From Bacteroidota bacterium (GTDB lineage Bacteria; Bacteroidota; Bacteroidia; NS11-12g; UBA955): 64,000 nt of DNA. Positions 37,141 to 47,313 of the stretch are shown one piece after another. A program made the translations under genes and the position numbers. The stretch lies in assembly GCA_023957335.1 (NCBI GenBank), contig JAMLHC010000001.1:330017-394016 (forward strand), written 5' to 3'. The notes beneath the pieces are model-generated. The model was not told the origin of the DNA. It made no database searches and was given only the letters and a program-made list of their open reading frames with translations. The number at the start of each line of letters is the position of its first letter. Position 1 is the stretch's first letter.

Positions 37141-37677
37141 ATGTCAGACATTAAAATAGCAAGGAGATACGCAACAGCATTGTTTCTTAATGCCAAAGAA
37201 GGCAAACAGGCTGACCTATACAACGAAGTAAAAAATTTAGAAAAAATAACTTCAGAAAACCCTGCGCTAAGTACCTTGTTAAAAGACAAGTCTATTGATT
37301 CTTCAACCAAAATTTTAGCTCTGAATAAGATTTTCGGAAACAGTTCACAAATCATACAAAACACTTTGCATCTACTTTGTGAAAAAAAACGAGAAAACAT
37401 TCTTGAAAATGTAATTAATGAGTTTTATCAGATATATGACACTCATAACAAAAGAGTTAAAGTATCTGTTACCTCTGCACTTCCATTAGATTCAACTACA
37501 GAAAATTCGATTTCAAATCTGGTGAAAGAAAAAACCGGAGCAAAGGAAATTGAATTTACAAATATCATCGACAAGTCTATCCTTGGCGGATTTGTCGTAC
37601 GCTTTGGAGATACACTTGTAGATTCAAGCATAAGCAGCCAATTAAACAAAATTAAAAACGAATTTAAAATAGCATAA
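37141..37677 (+). CDS. atpH: ATP synthase F1 subunit delta
   Basis: Connects the b stalk to the top of the alpha3beta3 head. The 178-residue protein has the N-terminal helical domain starting [19 protein letters not shown], and the C-terminal conserved segment [38 protein letters not shown], split here only by normal divergence. Packed between atpF (two-base gap) and atpA (four-base gap). Confidence 0.93.
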   Translation: MSDIKIARRYATALFLNAKEGKQADLYNEVKNLEKITSENPALSTLLKDKSIDSSTKILALNKIFGNSSQIIQNTLHLLCEKKRENILENVINEFYQIYDTHNKRVKVSVTSALPLDSTTENSISNLVKEKTGAKEIEFTNIIDKSILGGFVVRFGDTLVDSSISSQLNKIKNEFKIA

Positions 37678-37681
37678 TAGT

Positions 37682-39262
37682 ATGACGACAGCAATTAGAC
37701 CCGATGAGGTTTCGGCAATTCTGAAAGAACAAATTTCAAACTTTCGTTCAGAAGTTGAATTACAAGAAGTAGGAACTGTTCTTCAAGTGGGTGACGGCAT
37801 TGCCCGTATTCATGGTTTATCAGAAGTTCAATCCGGTGAAATCATTGAGTTCTCTAATGGTGTAAAAGCAATCGTGCTTAACCTTGAGGAAGATAACGTA
37901 GGAGCTGTGCTTTTGGGTAGTTCCACCCAAGTAAAAGAAGGTGACACAGTGAAAAGAACCGGAAAAATTGCATCTATCAATGTATCTGAAAAGATGCTTG
38001 GACGTGTTGTAAATACGCTGGGCGAACCCATTGATGGCAAAGGCACTATTGAAGGTCCTTATTTCGAAATGCCAATAGAACGTAAAGCACCTGGGGTGTT
38101 GTTCCGCGAGCCTGTTAAACAACCTTTGCAGACGGGTATCAAAGCTATTGACGCTATGATTCCTATTGGTAGAGGTCAAAGAGAGTTAATCATTGGTGAC
38201 AGACAGACCGGTAAGACTGCTGTGGCTATAGACACTATCATTAATCAAAAAGAATTTTACGAGAAAGGGCAACCAGTATTTTGTGTTTACGTTGCTGTAG
38301 GACAAAAAGAATCCACGGTTAAACAAATCGTAAAGACATTGGAAGAAAGAGGCGCTATGCCTTATACAGTTGTAGTTTCATCAGCTGCTTCCACCCCTTC
38401 TCCATTGCAGTTCTATGCTCCAATGGCAGGTTGTGCTATCGCTGAATATTTCCGTGATACCGGTCGTCCCGCTTTGATTGTTTATGATGATTTATCTAAA
38501 CAAGCAGTTGCATATCGTGAGGTTTCATTGTTGTTGAGAAGACCCCCGGGACGCGAAGCTTATCCCGGTGACGTTTTCTATCTTCACTCTCGCTTGCTTG
38601 AAAGAGCTTGTAAACTGAACTCTTCTGATGCTATCACATCTAACATGAATGACCTTCCGGCTACTCTTAAAGGTTTAGTAAAAGGTGGTGGCTCTATCAC
38701 AGCACTTCCAATTATCGAAACACAAGCAGGTGACGTTTCTGCTTATATTCCTACAAACGTAATCTCAATTACTGACGGACAGATTTTCCTTGAGTCCAAT
38801 TTGTTTAACTCAGGTGTTAGACCTGCTATTAACGTGGGTATTTCCGTTTCACGTGTGGGTGGTAGCGCTCAGATTAAATCCATGAAAAAGGTCGCAGGAA
38901 CATTGAAACTTGACCAAGCGCAATACCGCGAATTGGAAGCTTTTGCTAAGTTCGGTTCTGACCTTGATGCTGCTACAAAGGCTGTATTGGATAAGGGTGT
39001 AAGAAATGTGGAAGTTTTGAAACAAGGACAATATACTCCATACCGCGTTGAGCAACAGGTTGCTATCATTTATCTGGGTACTAACGGCTTGTTGAACAAA
39101 ATTCCTGTGAACAAAGTAAGATCTTTTGAAGAAAGCTATATTCAGACTTTGGAAAATAAACATAAAGATATTCTAAACCAACTGGCTGCAGGCAAAATTG
39201 ATGACAACATCACTGCTGTTCTTGCTTCTGTAGGTGAAGAGGTTTCTAAAGGTTTTATTTGA
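37682..39262 (+). CDS. atpA: ATP synthase F1 subunit alpha
   Basis: Non-catalytic nucleotide-binding subunit of F1. P-loop GDRQTGKT lies at 172-179. [46 protein letters not shown] (about 263-308) is the classical alpha-subunit signature region. Length 526 is standard. It is followed 18 bases later by atpG. Codon use and composition look richer in GC than the surroundings, as expected for a highly expressed gene. Confidence 0.97.
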   Translation: MTTAIRPDEVSAILKEQISNFRSEVELQEVGTVLQVGDGIARIHGLSEVQSGEIIEFSNGVKAIVLNLEEDNVGAVLLGSSTQVKEGDTVKRTGKIASINVSEKMLGRVVNTLGEPIDGKGTIEGPYFEMPIERKAPGVLFREPVKQPLQTGIKAIDAMIPIGRGQRELIIGDRQTGKTAVAIDTIINQKEFYEKGQPVFCVYVAVGQKESTVKQIVKTLEERGAMPYTVVVSSAASTPSPLQFYAPMAGCAIAEYFRDTGRPALIVYDDLSKQAVAYREVSLLLRRPPGREAYPGDVFYLHSRLLERACKLNSSDAITSNMNDLPATLKGLVKGGGSITALPIIETQAGDVSAYIPTNVISITDGQIFLESNLFNSGVRPAINVGISVSRVGGSAQIKSMKKVAGTLKLDQAQYRELEAFAKFGSDLDAATKAVLDKGVRNVEVLKQGQYTPYRVEQQVAIIYLGTNGLLNKIPVNKVRSFEESYIQTLENKHKDILNQLAAGKIDDNITAVLASVGEEVSKGFI

Positions 39263-39280
39263 TTTAAGTAAACTTAAAAA

Positions 39281-40162
39281 ATGGGTAGTTTAAAAGAAGT
39301 AAGAGGTCGGATTGCGAGCACAATCTCAACACAGCAGATTACTAAGGCGATGAAGCTGGTTTCTGCTACAAAGTTGAGAAAAGCACAAACAGGTATTATG
39401 CAAATGAGACCTTATGAAAAGGCTTTGAGCAATATTCTACAGAACCTTTCCGACAGCGTTGATGACGAAAGGCTTTCTGCATTCTTTAAACACAAAGAAA
39501 AAAACAAAACACTACTCATTGTTGTTACTTCGGACAGAGGACTTTGCGGTGCGTTTAATGCCAATGTTATCAAGAAAGTAAAATCTCTGATTTCCGGCTC
39601 ACACAAAGCATTGTATGAAAACAAACAACTGGAAATCATGCCCATTGGAAAAAAAGGATATGATGCGTTAAAAAAAGATGCAAACCTAATATTTAACACA
39701 AATTACATTGGACTGTTTCAAGACTTAAATAGTATCAATGCAAATGTGGCAACTGATTTTGCACTTCAATCTTATTTGAAAGATGAATATTCAACTGTTG
39801 AGGTGGTGTACAATCAGTTTAAGAATGCTGCTACACAAATTTTGGTTCACGACAGATTTCTGCCTGTACTTATTCCTGTTTCTACTGAAACTACATCAAA
39901 TAACGATTACATTTTTGAACCTAACAAGATTGAAATTCTACAAGAATTGATTCCGCGCTCACTCAAAACCAAATTCTATCGCTATTTACTCGATTCATTC
40001 GCATCTGAACATGGTGCACGCATGATTGCTATGGACAAAGCTACAGACAATGCAGGTGAACTGCTTAAAGCTCTCAGACTGCAATACAACCAAGCTCGAC
40101 AAGCTGCAATTACCAATGAAATATCGGAAATTGTGGGCGGTGCTGCAGCATTGGAAGGTTAA
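39281..40162 (+). CDS. atpG: ATP synthase F1 subunit gamma
   Basis: Central rotor shaft of F1. The N-terminal helix (LKEVRGRIASTISTQQITKAMKLVSATKLRKAQ) and C-terminal helix (ASEHGARMIAMDKATDNAGELLKALRLQYNQARQAAITNEISEIVGGAAAL) form the coiled-coil shaft, with the TSDRGLCGAFN motif between. Length 293 is normal. It is the last gene of the run; atpD (beta) and atpC (epsilon) are absent here, as is usual in Bacteroidota, where they lie elsewhere. Confidence 0.96.
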   Translation: MGSLKEVRGRIASTISTQQITKAMKLVSATKLRKAQTGIMQMRPYEKALSNILQNLSDSVDDERLSAFFKHKEKNKTLLIVVTSDRGLCGAFNANVIKKVKSLISGSHKALYENKQLEIMPIGKKGYDALKKDANLIFNTNYIGLFQDLNSINANVATDFALQSYLKDEYSTVEVVYNQFKNAATQILVHDRFLPVLIPVSTETTSNNDYIFEPNKIEILQELIPRSLKTKFYRYLLDSFASEHGARMIAMDKATDNAGELLKALRLQYNQARQAAITNEISEIVGGAAALEG

Positions 40163-40299
40163 TGTTTGATAGTATTCTTCTCCCTTTTTAATATTAAAAC
40201 CATTTTTCACTCAATAAGGTAAGCAATTACCCAATCTTCTTTGACGGAAGTAATTTCCGGTATTTAAAAAATTGATCGATGAATACATGTTTCTCTATT

Positions 40300-40752
40300 T
40301 CAGCAATGTCTGGCTTTATCAAGCAAATTATTGAGCAACTGAGCTTCATCTTCAGTTAGATTTAAAACATTATTTAAGTCAGACTGAACAGCATTGGCTA
40401 TTTCTGTAACTAACTTCAATCCCAAATCGGTCAGCAAAATATGACTTGCTCTTTTGTCTGTTTCTGATTGACTTCTGACTATCTGTTTGTGTGTCTCCAA
40501 CTTGTCAACAATTCTACTGACATTTGAATTTCTGTCAATCATACGCGAAGCAATATCCTTAATACAAAGTCGCTCATCCACAGCACCTCGCAAGATGCGC
40601 AGCACATTAAATTGCTCGACAGTAATACCATAAGGCTTAAGAATATTGGCAACTCTATTATGCACAATTCCCGAAGTAAACAGAATATTGAGATGCGCTT
40701 TGTGCAACTCAGAGGTTTCTTTGCGTAGATTTAACTCGTTTACTATGGACAC
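40300..40752 (-). CDS. MarR family transcriptional regulator
   Basis: Winged-helix DNA-binding regulator, 150 residues. The wHTH domain (about 45-115) shows TVEQFNVLRILRG, CIKDIASRMIDRNSNVSRIVDKLE, and the wing SQSETDKRASHILLTDLG. The ligand and targets are unknown. The start is GTG at 40752. A -7 box (40757-40764) ends only four bases before it, so the mRNA is nearly leaderless. It faces atpG and is divergent from the 327-residue unknown gene, which could be a target (inference). Confidence 0.87.
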   Translation of the reverse strand: MSIVNELNLRKETSELHKAHLNILFTSGIVHNRVANILKPYGITVEQFNVLRILRGAVDERLCIKDIASRMIDRNSNVSRIVDKLETHKQIVRSQSETDKRASHILLTDLGLKLVTEIANAVQSDLNNVLNLTEDEAQLLNNLLDKARHC

Positions 40753-40756
40753 ATTG

Positions 40757-40764
40757 CAAATATA
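40757..40764 (-). promoter_or_regulatory. -7 box for marR, near-leaderless
   Basis: TATATTTG on the minus strand ends four bases before the GTG start. Confidence 0.5.
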
Positions 40765-40838
40765 GTCTGATTTAATGGGTATTGATATAAAGGCATTTGG
40801 CTTTGTTTAAAATACTTGGATTGATGTTTTGCAGAGTC

Positions 40839-40846
40839 TAATTTTG
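40839..40846 (+). promoter_or_regulatory. promoter of the 327-residue unknown gene
   Basis: -7 box TAATTTTG, with TTG at 40816-40818 as a -33 element at 20-base spacing. The ATG follows 26 bases later. Confidence 0.55.
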
Positions 40847-40872
40847 CGACATATTTAGCAATCTTTTTATTT

Positions 40873-41856
40873 ATGCCTCAGGTTCAATATTTTAATCCTT
40901 TTGCGAATGCTCATTTTGACAAAAATACTTGTTTTCTGACGGGCGCAAGTCTTGATTCAAATGCTCAATACATACATACTTTTCCGGTGTGGGTGATGGA
41001 TAGATTCGAGTTGTGGAGTCGCACTTTCAAAATGATGGACAACCACACTACCATCAGATACGAAGAAATGAAACTCCCTTGCACTAAAGAAGTCAAAATA
41101 AAATTTGAACAATTAGACAATGAAATCAAAGCCACTTTTGATGCAGGATATGAAGCGGTAAAAAAGCTGGATTCGGAAAAACTGTTTTGGTGGACAGCGC
41201 GCATAGTTTACGGTACTCTATATACTGACTTGGTGGCAGAGAAAAAAAAACAGGATGCAACCAACAAAAACCTTGAACTATCTGATACTCTCAAAGAAAG
41301 ACTCAGCTTTTTTCATTTGATGTTGCAATCCATTATTCACCCTTTGAAATTTAAAGAAAAAGAACCTTGGAGTATCAGTGTAGTGAGTCTCAAATACGCC
41401 AAAGACCTTTTTAATTATCATGATGACACCATCAATTTGATGTTTTCGCTTGGTATGAAAGGGTTTGGTATCATCGTTTGTCTTCAAGACAACGGATTGA
41501 TAAAAAATTATTATCAAGATATTCTAAATCAAATTGAAGATACAACCATGCACCCGGTTCAGTTTGAAGAACTTTACGGAAAGTTTTTGTACTCCAACTT
41601 CTTATTGAAAAACAAACCTAAATTCAGACTTGAAACCAACGGAAATGGAAGTGTGATTGACACCATTGCAGACGAACAAGCCCAATTTGGAAAATGGGAC
41701 GACAATACCTTTGCTGCAGTATTGGCTGAATATTGGAAACCATGGGGAATTGAGGCTAAAGACATTGTCAGATTTCCGGAAGGAACCAAAAGTTATTTGG
41801 AAACCGAAAAAAGCCACGAATATATTGACCCGCTCAGCATTGACCTCCCCTTTTGA
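40873..41856 (+). CDS. unrecognised cytoplasmic protein
   Basis: 327-residue protein with no signal peptide or membrane helix. Features seen: an N-terminal FNPFANAHFDKNTCFLTGASLD segment with one Cys; many Trp and aromatic residues (SEKLFWWTARIVYGTLYTDL, LAEYWKPWGIEAKDIV); and mostly helical prediction between 70 and 260. Codon use and composition resemble the neighbours and the frame is long and intact, and it has its own promoter, so the gene is real. I do not recognise the family. It is divergent from a MarR regulator, which could control it (inference). Confidence 0.72.
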   Translation: MPQVQYFNPFANAHFDKNTCFLTGASLDSNAQYIHTFPVWVMDRFELWSRTFKMMDNHTTIRYEEMKLPCTKEVKIKFEQLDNEIKATFDAGYEAVKKLDSEKLFWWTARIVYGTLYTDLVAEKKKQDATNKNLELSDTLKERLSFFHLMLQSIIHPLKFKEKEPWSISVVSLKYAKDLFNYHDDTINLMFSLGMKGFGIIVCLQDNGLIKNYYQDILNQIEDTTMHPVQFEELYGKFLYSNFLLKNKPKFRLETNGNGSVIDTIADEQAQFGKWDDNTFAAVLAEYWKPWGIEAKDIVRFPEGTKSYLETEKSHEYIDPLSIDLPF

Positions 41857-41898
41857 TTCCGATTGTAAATTCAAAACAAATCGTAATCAAGAATAAAG

Positions 41899-41906
41899 TA
41901 TCTTTG
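41899..41906 (+). promoter_or_regulatory. -7 box for the S8 protease gene
   Basis: TATCTTTG ends eight bases before the ATG, leaving at most a few bases of 5' leader. Confidence 0.5.
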
Positions 41907-41914
41907 TATTTGCA

Positions 41915-43567
41915 ATGTCAAAAACTTTCGTAACCCTATTGTTCATCGTGTCTGCTATGTATAGTCGGGCGGAAAACTATATAGCTCCCAGACCGGTTGA
42001 AACCTCCTCAATCATTGTTCAATTTGATGATGAAAAAGGCTTAGACAGGCTCGAAGCTCTCCATTATGCTTGGTTTGCAAAAGCAGAAACACTCTATTTA
42101 CCCTATCATATTTACAAAATAGAAATTAGCGGACATGTAGAAACTGCCATCCACGACCTTTTGGGCTTATCTTTTGTCATCTCTGCACAACCCAACAGAA
42201 CTTTGGAAAGACGTGCGATTACGCCCAACGATTCACTGTACAGCGAACAATGGAATATGCGTATTATCCAGATGGATTCAGCATGGAGTATCTCACAAGG
42301 CGGAAAAAATACAAGAGGCGAAGACATTGTGATTGCCATTGTGGATGCGGGATTTGATACAACTCACCCAGATTTTGGCAATAATCTTTGGGTAAATAAA
42401 GACGAAATACCCGGTAGTCCCATTGACAATGACTCCAACGGTTATGCAGGAGATTATCACGGATGGAATACCTATGCAAACAACGGAACAATCATAGACT
42501 CTATTGAATATGCTGTGCACGGAATGAGTGTAACAGGAATTATTGCTGCCGTAGGCAACAATCACATAGGCATTGCCGGAATAGGATGGAATAATAAATT
42601 TCTGCCCATTATAGGTGGTGGTAATGAAGCCGATGCCATCAAAGCGTATGGCTACATTCTGACACAGAAAAAAAGATATCTCACCACAGCCGGACAGCAT
42701 GGTGCCAATATAGTTTCGGTCAATTCATCATGGGGACAAAGCGGAATGTTTGCCAACGATGCCCCAATATGGTGCTCTCTCTATGACAGCATGGGAAAAT
42801 ATGGAATTCTCAATGCAAGTGCGGTCAGTAATACAATAAAAGATCTGGATTTGGCAGGCGACCTCCCTACCCTTTGCCCAAGTAACTTCTTAATTACAGT
42901 TACAAGCACAGACGGAGCAGATGGCGTTCATGGCGGTTATGGCAAATCTAACGTAGATATTGGCGCACCGGGCAACGGAATTAGAACCACCGGCTCTTTT
43001 ATCGAACAACGCTATAAATACTCAAATGGAACTTCTATTGCCTCTCCTCACGTGGCAGCTGTCATAGGCTTATTATATTCTGCTGCTTGCGACTCTTTCG
43101 CGCAGTATGCACAACAATACCCTGACTCAGCTGCATTGTGGATTAAATATTTTATCATGCATGGTGTGGACACCACTGCACAACTCAAAGACATTTCTGT
43201 AAGTGGAGGCAGACTCAACACATACAAATCTCTTTTGTTACTCAATGATTGGTGTAATGGCAATCTTAATATTTCTTTGTCTGCGGATACCCCTAACCAA
43301 CCGAATGGTAAATCAGCCTCCAAACACTTTGTGCTTTATCCCAATCCGGGCAACTCTTCCCTAACTATTAACGGCAAGATTGACCTCATAGAACGAATAG
43401 AAATTATTGACTATACCGGCAAGATTGTGCAATCACAACATGGCGAAATGAATGTAAATTCAAACGAAGTAACCATTCAAACCACTTTTGCTCAAGGGTT
43501 ATATATAATCAGGATATGGGACAAAGACGGAAAAATGGCTTGGAAAGAATTGTGGTCAAAAATATAA
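41915..43567 (+). CDS. S8 subtilisin-like protease with type IX sorting domain
   Basis: Secreted serine protease, 550 residues. The signal peptide is cut near SRAE. A subtilase domain (about 115-450) has the catalytic triad D144 (IAIVDAGFD), H202 (YAVHGMSVTG) and S374 (NGTSIASPH). The C-terminal 80 residues form a Por-secretion sorting domain: FVLYPNPGNSSLTING, IEIIDYTGKIV and QGLYIIRIWDKDG. It is thus a predicted cargo of the T9SS encoded at 23-31 kb, where PorU would process it. The substrate is unknown. It is monocistronic. Confidence 0.9.
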   Translation: MSKTFVTLLFIVSAMYSRAENYIAPRPVETSSIIVQFDDEKGLDRLEALHYAWFAKAETLYLPYHIYKIEISGHVETAIHDLLGLSFVISAQPNRTLERRAITPNDSLYSEQWNMRIIQMDSAWSISQGGKNTRGEDIVIAIVDAGFDTTHPDFGNNLWVNKDEIPGSPIDNDSNGYAGDYHGWNTYANNGTIIDSIEYAVHGMSVTGIIAAVGNNHIGIAGIGWNNKFLPIIGGGNEADAIKAYGYILTQKKRYLTTAGQHGANIVSVNSSWGQSGMFANDAPIWCSLYDSMGKYGILNASAVSNTIKDLDLAGDLPTLCPSNFLITVTSTDGADGVHGGYGKSNVDIGAPGNGIRTTGSFIEQRYKYSNGTSIASPHVAAVIGLLYSAACDSFAQYAQQYPDSAALWIKYFIMHGVDTTAQLKDISVSGGRLNTYKSLLLLNDWCNGNLNISLSADTPNQPNGKSASKHFVLYPNPGNSSLTINGKIDLIERIEIIDYTGKIVQSQHGEMNVNSNEVTIQTTFAQGLYIIRIWDKDGKMAWKELWSKI

Positions 43568-43632
43568 GAAACAAACATCTCTGTATGGCTGACACTCCTC
43601 ATGTAGCTTAGCACTTTTCCTTCATAATGATA

Positions 43633-43640
43633 TAAATTTG
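43633..43640 (+). promoter_or_regulatory. -7 box for rarA
   Basis: TAAATTTG, 11 bases before the ATG. Confidence 0.5.
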
Positions 43641-43651
43641 TACCTGCAATC

Positions 43652-44932
43652 ATGGCTACACTCATACCTTTAGCCGAACGGCTCAGACCCGGCACGCTCA
43701 ATGATTATGTTGGACAACAACATCTTGTAGGGAAAGGTGCAGTGCTGCACAGTGCCATAGTAAATCGCAATATTCCTTCGATGATTTTGTGGGGACCGCC
43801 CGGTGTGGGCAAAACCACATTGGCTCTGATTATTGCCAAAGAACTCAACAGACCTTTTTTCAATCTAAGCGCCATCAATTCAGGCGTTAAAGACATTCGC
43901 GATGTGATTGACAAGGCTGCCGCACTTAAAAAAGGGCAACAAGAACAACCCATCTTGTTTATTGACGAAATACACCGTTTTTCTAAATCGCAGCAAGACT
44001 CCTTGTTGGGTGCGGTAGAGCGGGGCTTGGTTACACTGATTGGTGCTACCACAGAAAACCCTTCTTTTGAGGTCATCTCAGCATTGCTCTCCCGTTGTCA
44101 AGTATATGTGTTGCAACATTTGCAAGAAGATGAATTGCTGGATATTATACACAAGTCTCTGCAAGAAGACGAATACCTGAAAAAGCGCAATATCATCATC
44201 AAAGAACACGAAGCATTGTTGCGGTTGTCCGGTGGGGATGCCCGCAGATTGCTCAATGTACTTGAATTAGTTGCCAATGCTGTGGGTACAGAACCATTGG
44301 AAATCACCAACGAATTTGTCCTCAAACAGGTACAACAAAACATGGCGTTGTATGACAAAACCGGAGAGCAGCACTATGATATTATTTCTGCCTTCATCAA
44401 GTCCATTCGCGGCAGTGACCCGAATGCTGCTGTCTATTGGCTTGCAAGGATGATAGAAGGTGGCGAAGATCCTAAGTTTATTGCCCGAAGATTATTGATT
44501 CTGGCTGCCGAAGATATCGGCAATGCTAATCCTAATGCGCTTTTGCTCGCCAATACTTGCTTTCAAGCAGTTGAAGTCATCGGATATCCTGAATGTAGGA
44601 TCATTCTTTCTCAAACCGCGATTTACCTCGCTACCTGCGCCAAGAGTAATGCCTCTTACCTTGCCATTGACAAGGCATTAGAATTAGTACGCAACTCCGA
44701 CAATCTTGCTGTACCTCTGCACTTACGCAATGCCCCAACAAAACTCATGAAGAATCTCAACTATGGCAATGATTATCAATATGCACATAATTTTGATGGG
44801 AATTTTGTCAACCAAGAATTTTTACCCGAAGCAATCAGTGGTACGGTGTTTTACGACCCCGGTCAAAATCCGGCTGAAAACACACTCAGAGAAAAGCTCC
44901 GAAAGAATTGGGGCAAAAAATACGGGTATTGA
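43652..44932 (+). CDS. rarA: replication-associated recombination protein RarA (MgsA)
   Basis: AAA+ clamp-loader-like ATPase that acts at stalled replication forks. The 426-residue protein has Walker A GPPGVGKT (about 48-55), Walker B ILFIDEIHRF, sensor-1 IGATTENPSFEV and the C-terminal tetramerisation region (DPNAAVYWLARMIEGGEDPKFIARRL, GNDYQYAHNFDGNFVNQEFLP). These are diagnostic and full length. The 233 bases after it hold no gene I can support. Confidence 0.94.
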   Translation: MATLIPLAERLRPGTLNDYVGQQHLVGKGAVLHSAIVNRNIPSMILWGPPGVGKTTLALIIAKELNRPFFNLSAINSGVKDIRDVIDKAAALKKGQQEQPILFIDEIHRFSKSQQDSLLGAVERGLVTLIGATTENPSFEVISALLSRCQVYVLQHLQEDELLDIIHKSLQEDEYLKKRNIIIKEHEALLRLSGGDARRLLNVLELVANAVGTEPLEITNEFVLKQVQQNMALYDKTGEQHYDIISAFIKSIRGSDPNAAVYWLARMIEGGEDPKFIARRLLILAAEDIGNANPNALLLANTCFQAVEVIGYPECRIILSQTAIYLATCAKSNASYLAIDKALELVRNSDNLAVPLHLRNAPTKLMKNLNYGNDYQYAHNFDGNFVNQEFLPEAISGTVFYDPGQNPAENTLREKLRKNWGKKYGY

Positions 44933-45165
44933 CCTGCTTATCGCGGAGAATCAACATATCTAACCCTTGTGAACAGACGCATATCACACTCAGATTGTGT
45001 TTGCTTAAACTCTCCCATTTCGCAGGTTCTTGGGTGGCTAATAAATAGAAATGAACCGTCAAAAATGGTGGAAAAGTTGAAGAATCAGAAGTACGCACTT
45101 ATCTCGAATCCATTTGCTTTGCATAATTCGGATGTTGAGCAAATTAAACATGCTTGCAAAAACAA

Positions 45166-45924
45166 ATGGGCAAAACAATTAACACATACATAATGCTAAT
45201 ATTGGGGGCACTTTTTGCACTAAGCACTCAATCATGCAAAAGTCGAAAGAAGCCTGTTAATACAAGCACAACCGCCATATCAGCCGACAATTTTGCACGT
45301 ATTTTTCAAGACAAAGCCTCCGACTGGGATTTATTTTCGTGTAAACTCAAAGTGGACTACAGTGATGGTGGTTCCAGCATGGCTGTCAATGCCTCGTTGC
45401 GCATGAAACGCGACAGTCTTGTTTGGGTATCTGTGTCGATGTTGGGTTTTGAAGCTGTGCGGGCATTCATTACCAAAGACTCATTTTACATAATGCAAAA
45501 AATGCCGCGAAAATCCGTCATGGCAAACAACATTCAAGCCCTGAGCCACTACATAGGCACTCCGGTTACGCTGCAACAGTTACAAAACCTAATCTTAGGC
45601 AACTTGATTTTAGACCCTAAAAGTTATCGTTGGAGCGAATCTCCTGACGAAGGTATTTTTTATCTGAAAGGGCGCAAAGACTCTTTGGAAGTTACGCAAA
45701 GATATTACTTCAAGGATATCGCTCCGTTAGATGTCCTTATTCGCAGCCTGTCTGTTTACAACAAAACCACCATAACCTATACCGGCACACAGCCGAGCAA
45801 TCTCAAACCCGTCCCATCCGGTTGTAATATCAAAATCGAAGATGCTCCGCAAGCAGACCCCATTCAGGTTAAAATTGAAATACTTTCTCCCGAATTTCCT
45901 ACTAATCTCACATTCCCTTTTTGA
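45166..45924 (+). CDS. DUF4292 family lipoprotein
   Basis: 252-residue predicted lipoprotein of a Bacteroidota family of unknown function. The lipobox is ALSTQSC (C24). The body resembles the LolA/LolB-type open beta-barrel of lipoprotein-sorting proteins (DWDLFSCKLKVDYSDGGSSMAVNASLRMKRDSLVWVSVSM, KDSFYIMQKMPRK), though this is a fold impression. The ATG at 45166 was chosen; a TTG at 45154 is possible. The next gene, an EnvC-like protein, starts one base after its stop; this pair is conserved in the phylum. Confidence 0.82.
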   Translation: MGKTINTYIMLILGALFALSTQSCKSRKKPVNTSTTAISADNFARIFQDKASDWDLFSCKLKVDYSDGGSSMAVNASLRMKRDSLVWVSVSMLGFEAVRAFITKDSFYIMQKMPRKSVMANNIQALSHYIGTPVTLQQLQNLILGNLILDPKSYRWSESPDEGIFYLKGRKDSLEVTQRYYFKDIAPLDVLIRSLSVYNKTTITYTGTQPSNLKPVPSGCNIKIEDAPQADPIQVKIEILSPEFPTNLTFPF

Positions 45925-45925
45925 C

Positions 45926-47176
45926 ATGCACATAAACAACGCCATCATTAAATCTTTTGCACTTTTGGTTGTAGTCATTGGAATGGAGCTGAATGCCCAT
46001 ACACAAGACCGGAAAACTTTGGAAAAAAAGAGATTACAGGCGGAAAAAGAAATCAGTTTAACAAAAAAAATATTAGAACAAACCGGCAAAGAGAAAAAGG
46101 ACAATTTGCACGCACTCTTAGCAATCAAAAATCTAATTAAAGTCCGAGAAAGACTGATATACACACTCTCACAACAAATCACGGAAGTAGAACAAGAACT
46201 TGTCAATCAAAAAAGTGATTTGGGTGTACTCGAAAAAAGATTAGAATCCGAAAAAGCCAATTATGCTAAACTGATTGTTCATACTTATAAAACGCGGGGC
46301 ACTTTTAATGAAATCACCTTTGTTTTCTCTTCTACCGGCTTCTTTAATGCACTCACCCGACTTAAATATCTAAAGTTATTCAGCACAGAACAAGACAGAC
46401 TTGTACACTCCATTCAAGACAAAAAAATACAGATAAATGATGCGATTGTTCGGCTTGAAACCCTCAAAACAGAACTGGAATCACTTTTATCACAGCGCAT
46501 GGACGAGAGAAATCAACTGGAAATAAACAAGACAGAAAAAGACGAAATGGTGAAAACCTTGTCAGGCAAAGAACAAGAGCTAAAATCCAAATTGCAGAAA
46601 CAACAAGCTGCATTCAACGAACTCAACCGACAAATCAAACTCGCCATTCAACGAGAAATGGAAGAAGCACGCAAGAAACGAGAAGCAGAAAACAAGAAAA
46701 AAGGCAAACCCAATGACAACAAAGAAGGAGTTACTATACTGACCCCGGAGGCATTGGCTTTGTCAAATGAGTTTTCCGGCAATAAACTCAAACTACCCTG
46801 GCCTACCGAGACGGGATTTGTCAGTCAGAAATTCGGCAACAACGCACACCCTACTTTGTCGGGTATATATATTGAAAATAATGGGATTGACATTGCAACC
46901 CAGCATAGTTCGAAGGCACGTGCCGTGTTCAAGGGCGAGGTCGTTACTATTTTTCAGGTGCCGGGAATGGGAAAAGCTGTATTAGTGAACCATGGCGAAT
47001 ACTATACCGTCTATGCACGTTTGGATGAAGTTTTCGTAAAACAAGGTCAGAAAGTCAATACCAAAGAATCGCTAGGAACCATCTTTACAGACGAAAGCGG
47101 CAAAACAGAACTCCATTTTGAGATATGGAAAAACACGGACAAACTCAACCCCGAACAGTGGCTCATGAAACGATAG
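45926..47176 (+). CDS. EnvC-like murein hydrolase activator (degenerate M23)
   Basis: Secreted coiled-coil protein with a LytM/M23 domain. It has a signal peptide (to about residue 28), a long coiled coil (30-250, rich in Lys, Glu and Gln) and the M23 domain (about 310-416). The metal/catalytic set is broken: the first ligand His is Asn (ENNGIDIA), the HxH motif is ELHFE, and YAHL is YARL. This matches EnvC, which lacks peptidase activity and activates amidases at the division site. The ATG at 45926 gives the signal peptide. It follows the DUF4292 gene by one base. Confidence 0.88.
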   Translation: MHINNAIIKSFALLVVVIGMELNAHTQDRKTLEKKRLQAEKEISLTKKILEQTGKEKKDNLHALLAIKNLIKVRERLIYTLSQQITEVEQELVNQKSDLGVLEKRLESEKANYAKLIVHTYKTRGTFNEITFVFSSTGFFNALTRLKYLKLFSTEQDRLVHSIQDKKIQINDAIVRLETLKTELESLLSQRMDERNQLEINKTEKDEMVKTLSGKEQELKSKLQKQQAAFNELNRQIKLAIQREMEEARKKREAENKKKGKPNDNKEGVTILTPEALALSNEFSGNKLKLPWPTETGFVSQKFGNNAHPTLSGIYIENNGIDIATQHSSKARAVFKGEVVTIFQVPGMGKAVLVNHGEYYTVYARLDEVFVKQGQKVNTKESLGTIFTDESGKTELHFEIWKNTDKLNPEQWLMKR

Positions 47177-47305
47177 GGATTTACCGGTACGATTCAAACA
47201 AAATTTCGCTCCCTTAGACTCGTCCCAATACATTACTATAGGGCTGTTCATGGACAAAGGCATGATGGATTCTTCTTTCTTTTGGCACAGGGGAAGAACT
47301 TTTAG

Positions 47306-47313
47306 TATATTTG
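47306..47313 (+). promoter_or_regulatory. -7 box for the homopolymer-tract operon
   Basis: TATATTTG, 23 bases before the lipoprotein ATG at 47337. It excludes the earlier in-frame start at 47250, which lies upstream of it. Confidence 0.55.

Noticed and set aside
44969-45193. 74-codon open frame from a GTG in the rarA-DUF4292 gap
   Set aside because: No recognisable family, no promoter box, and it runs into the DUF4292 gene; composition is not convincing.
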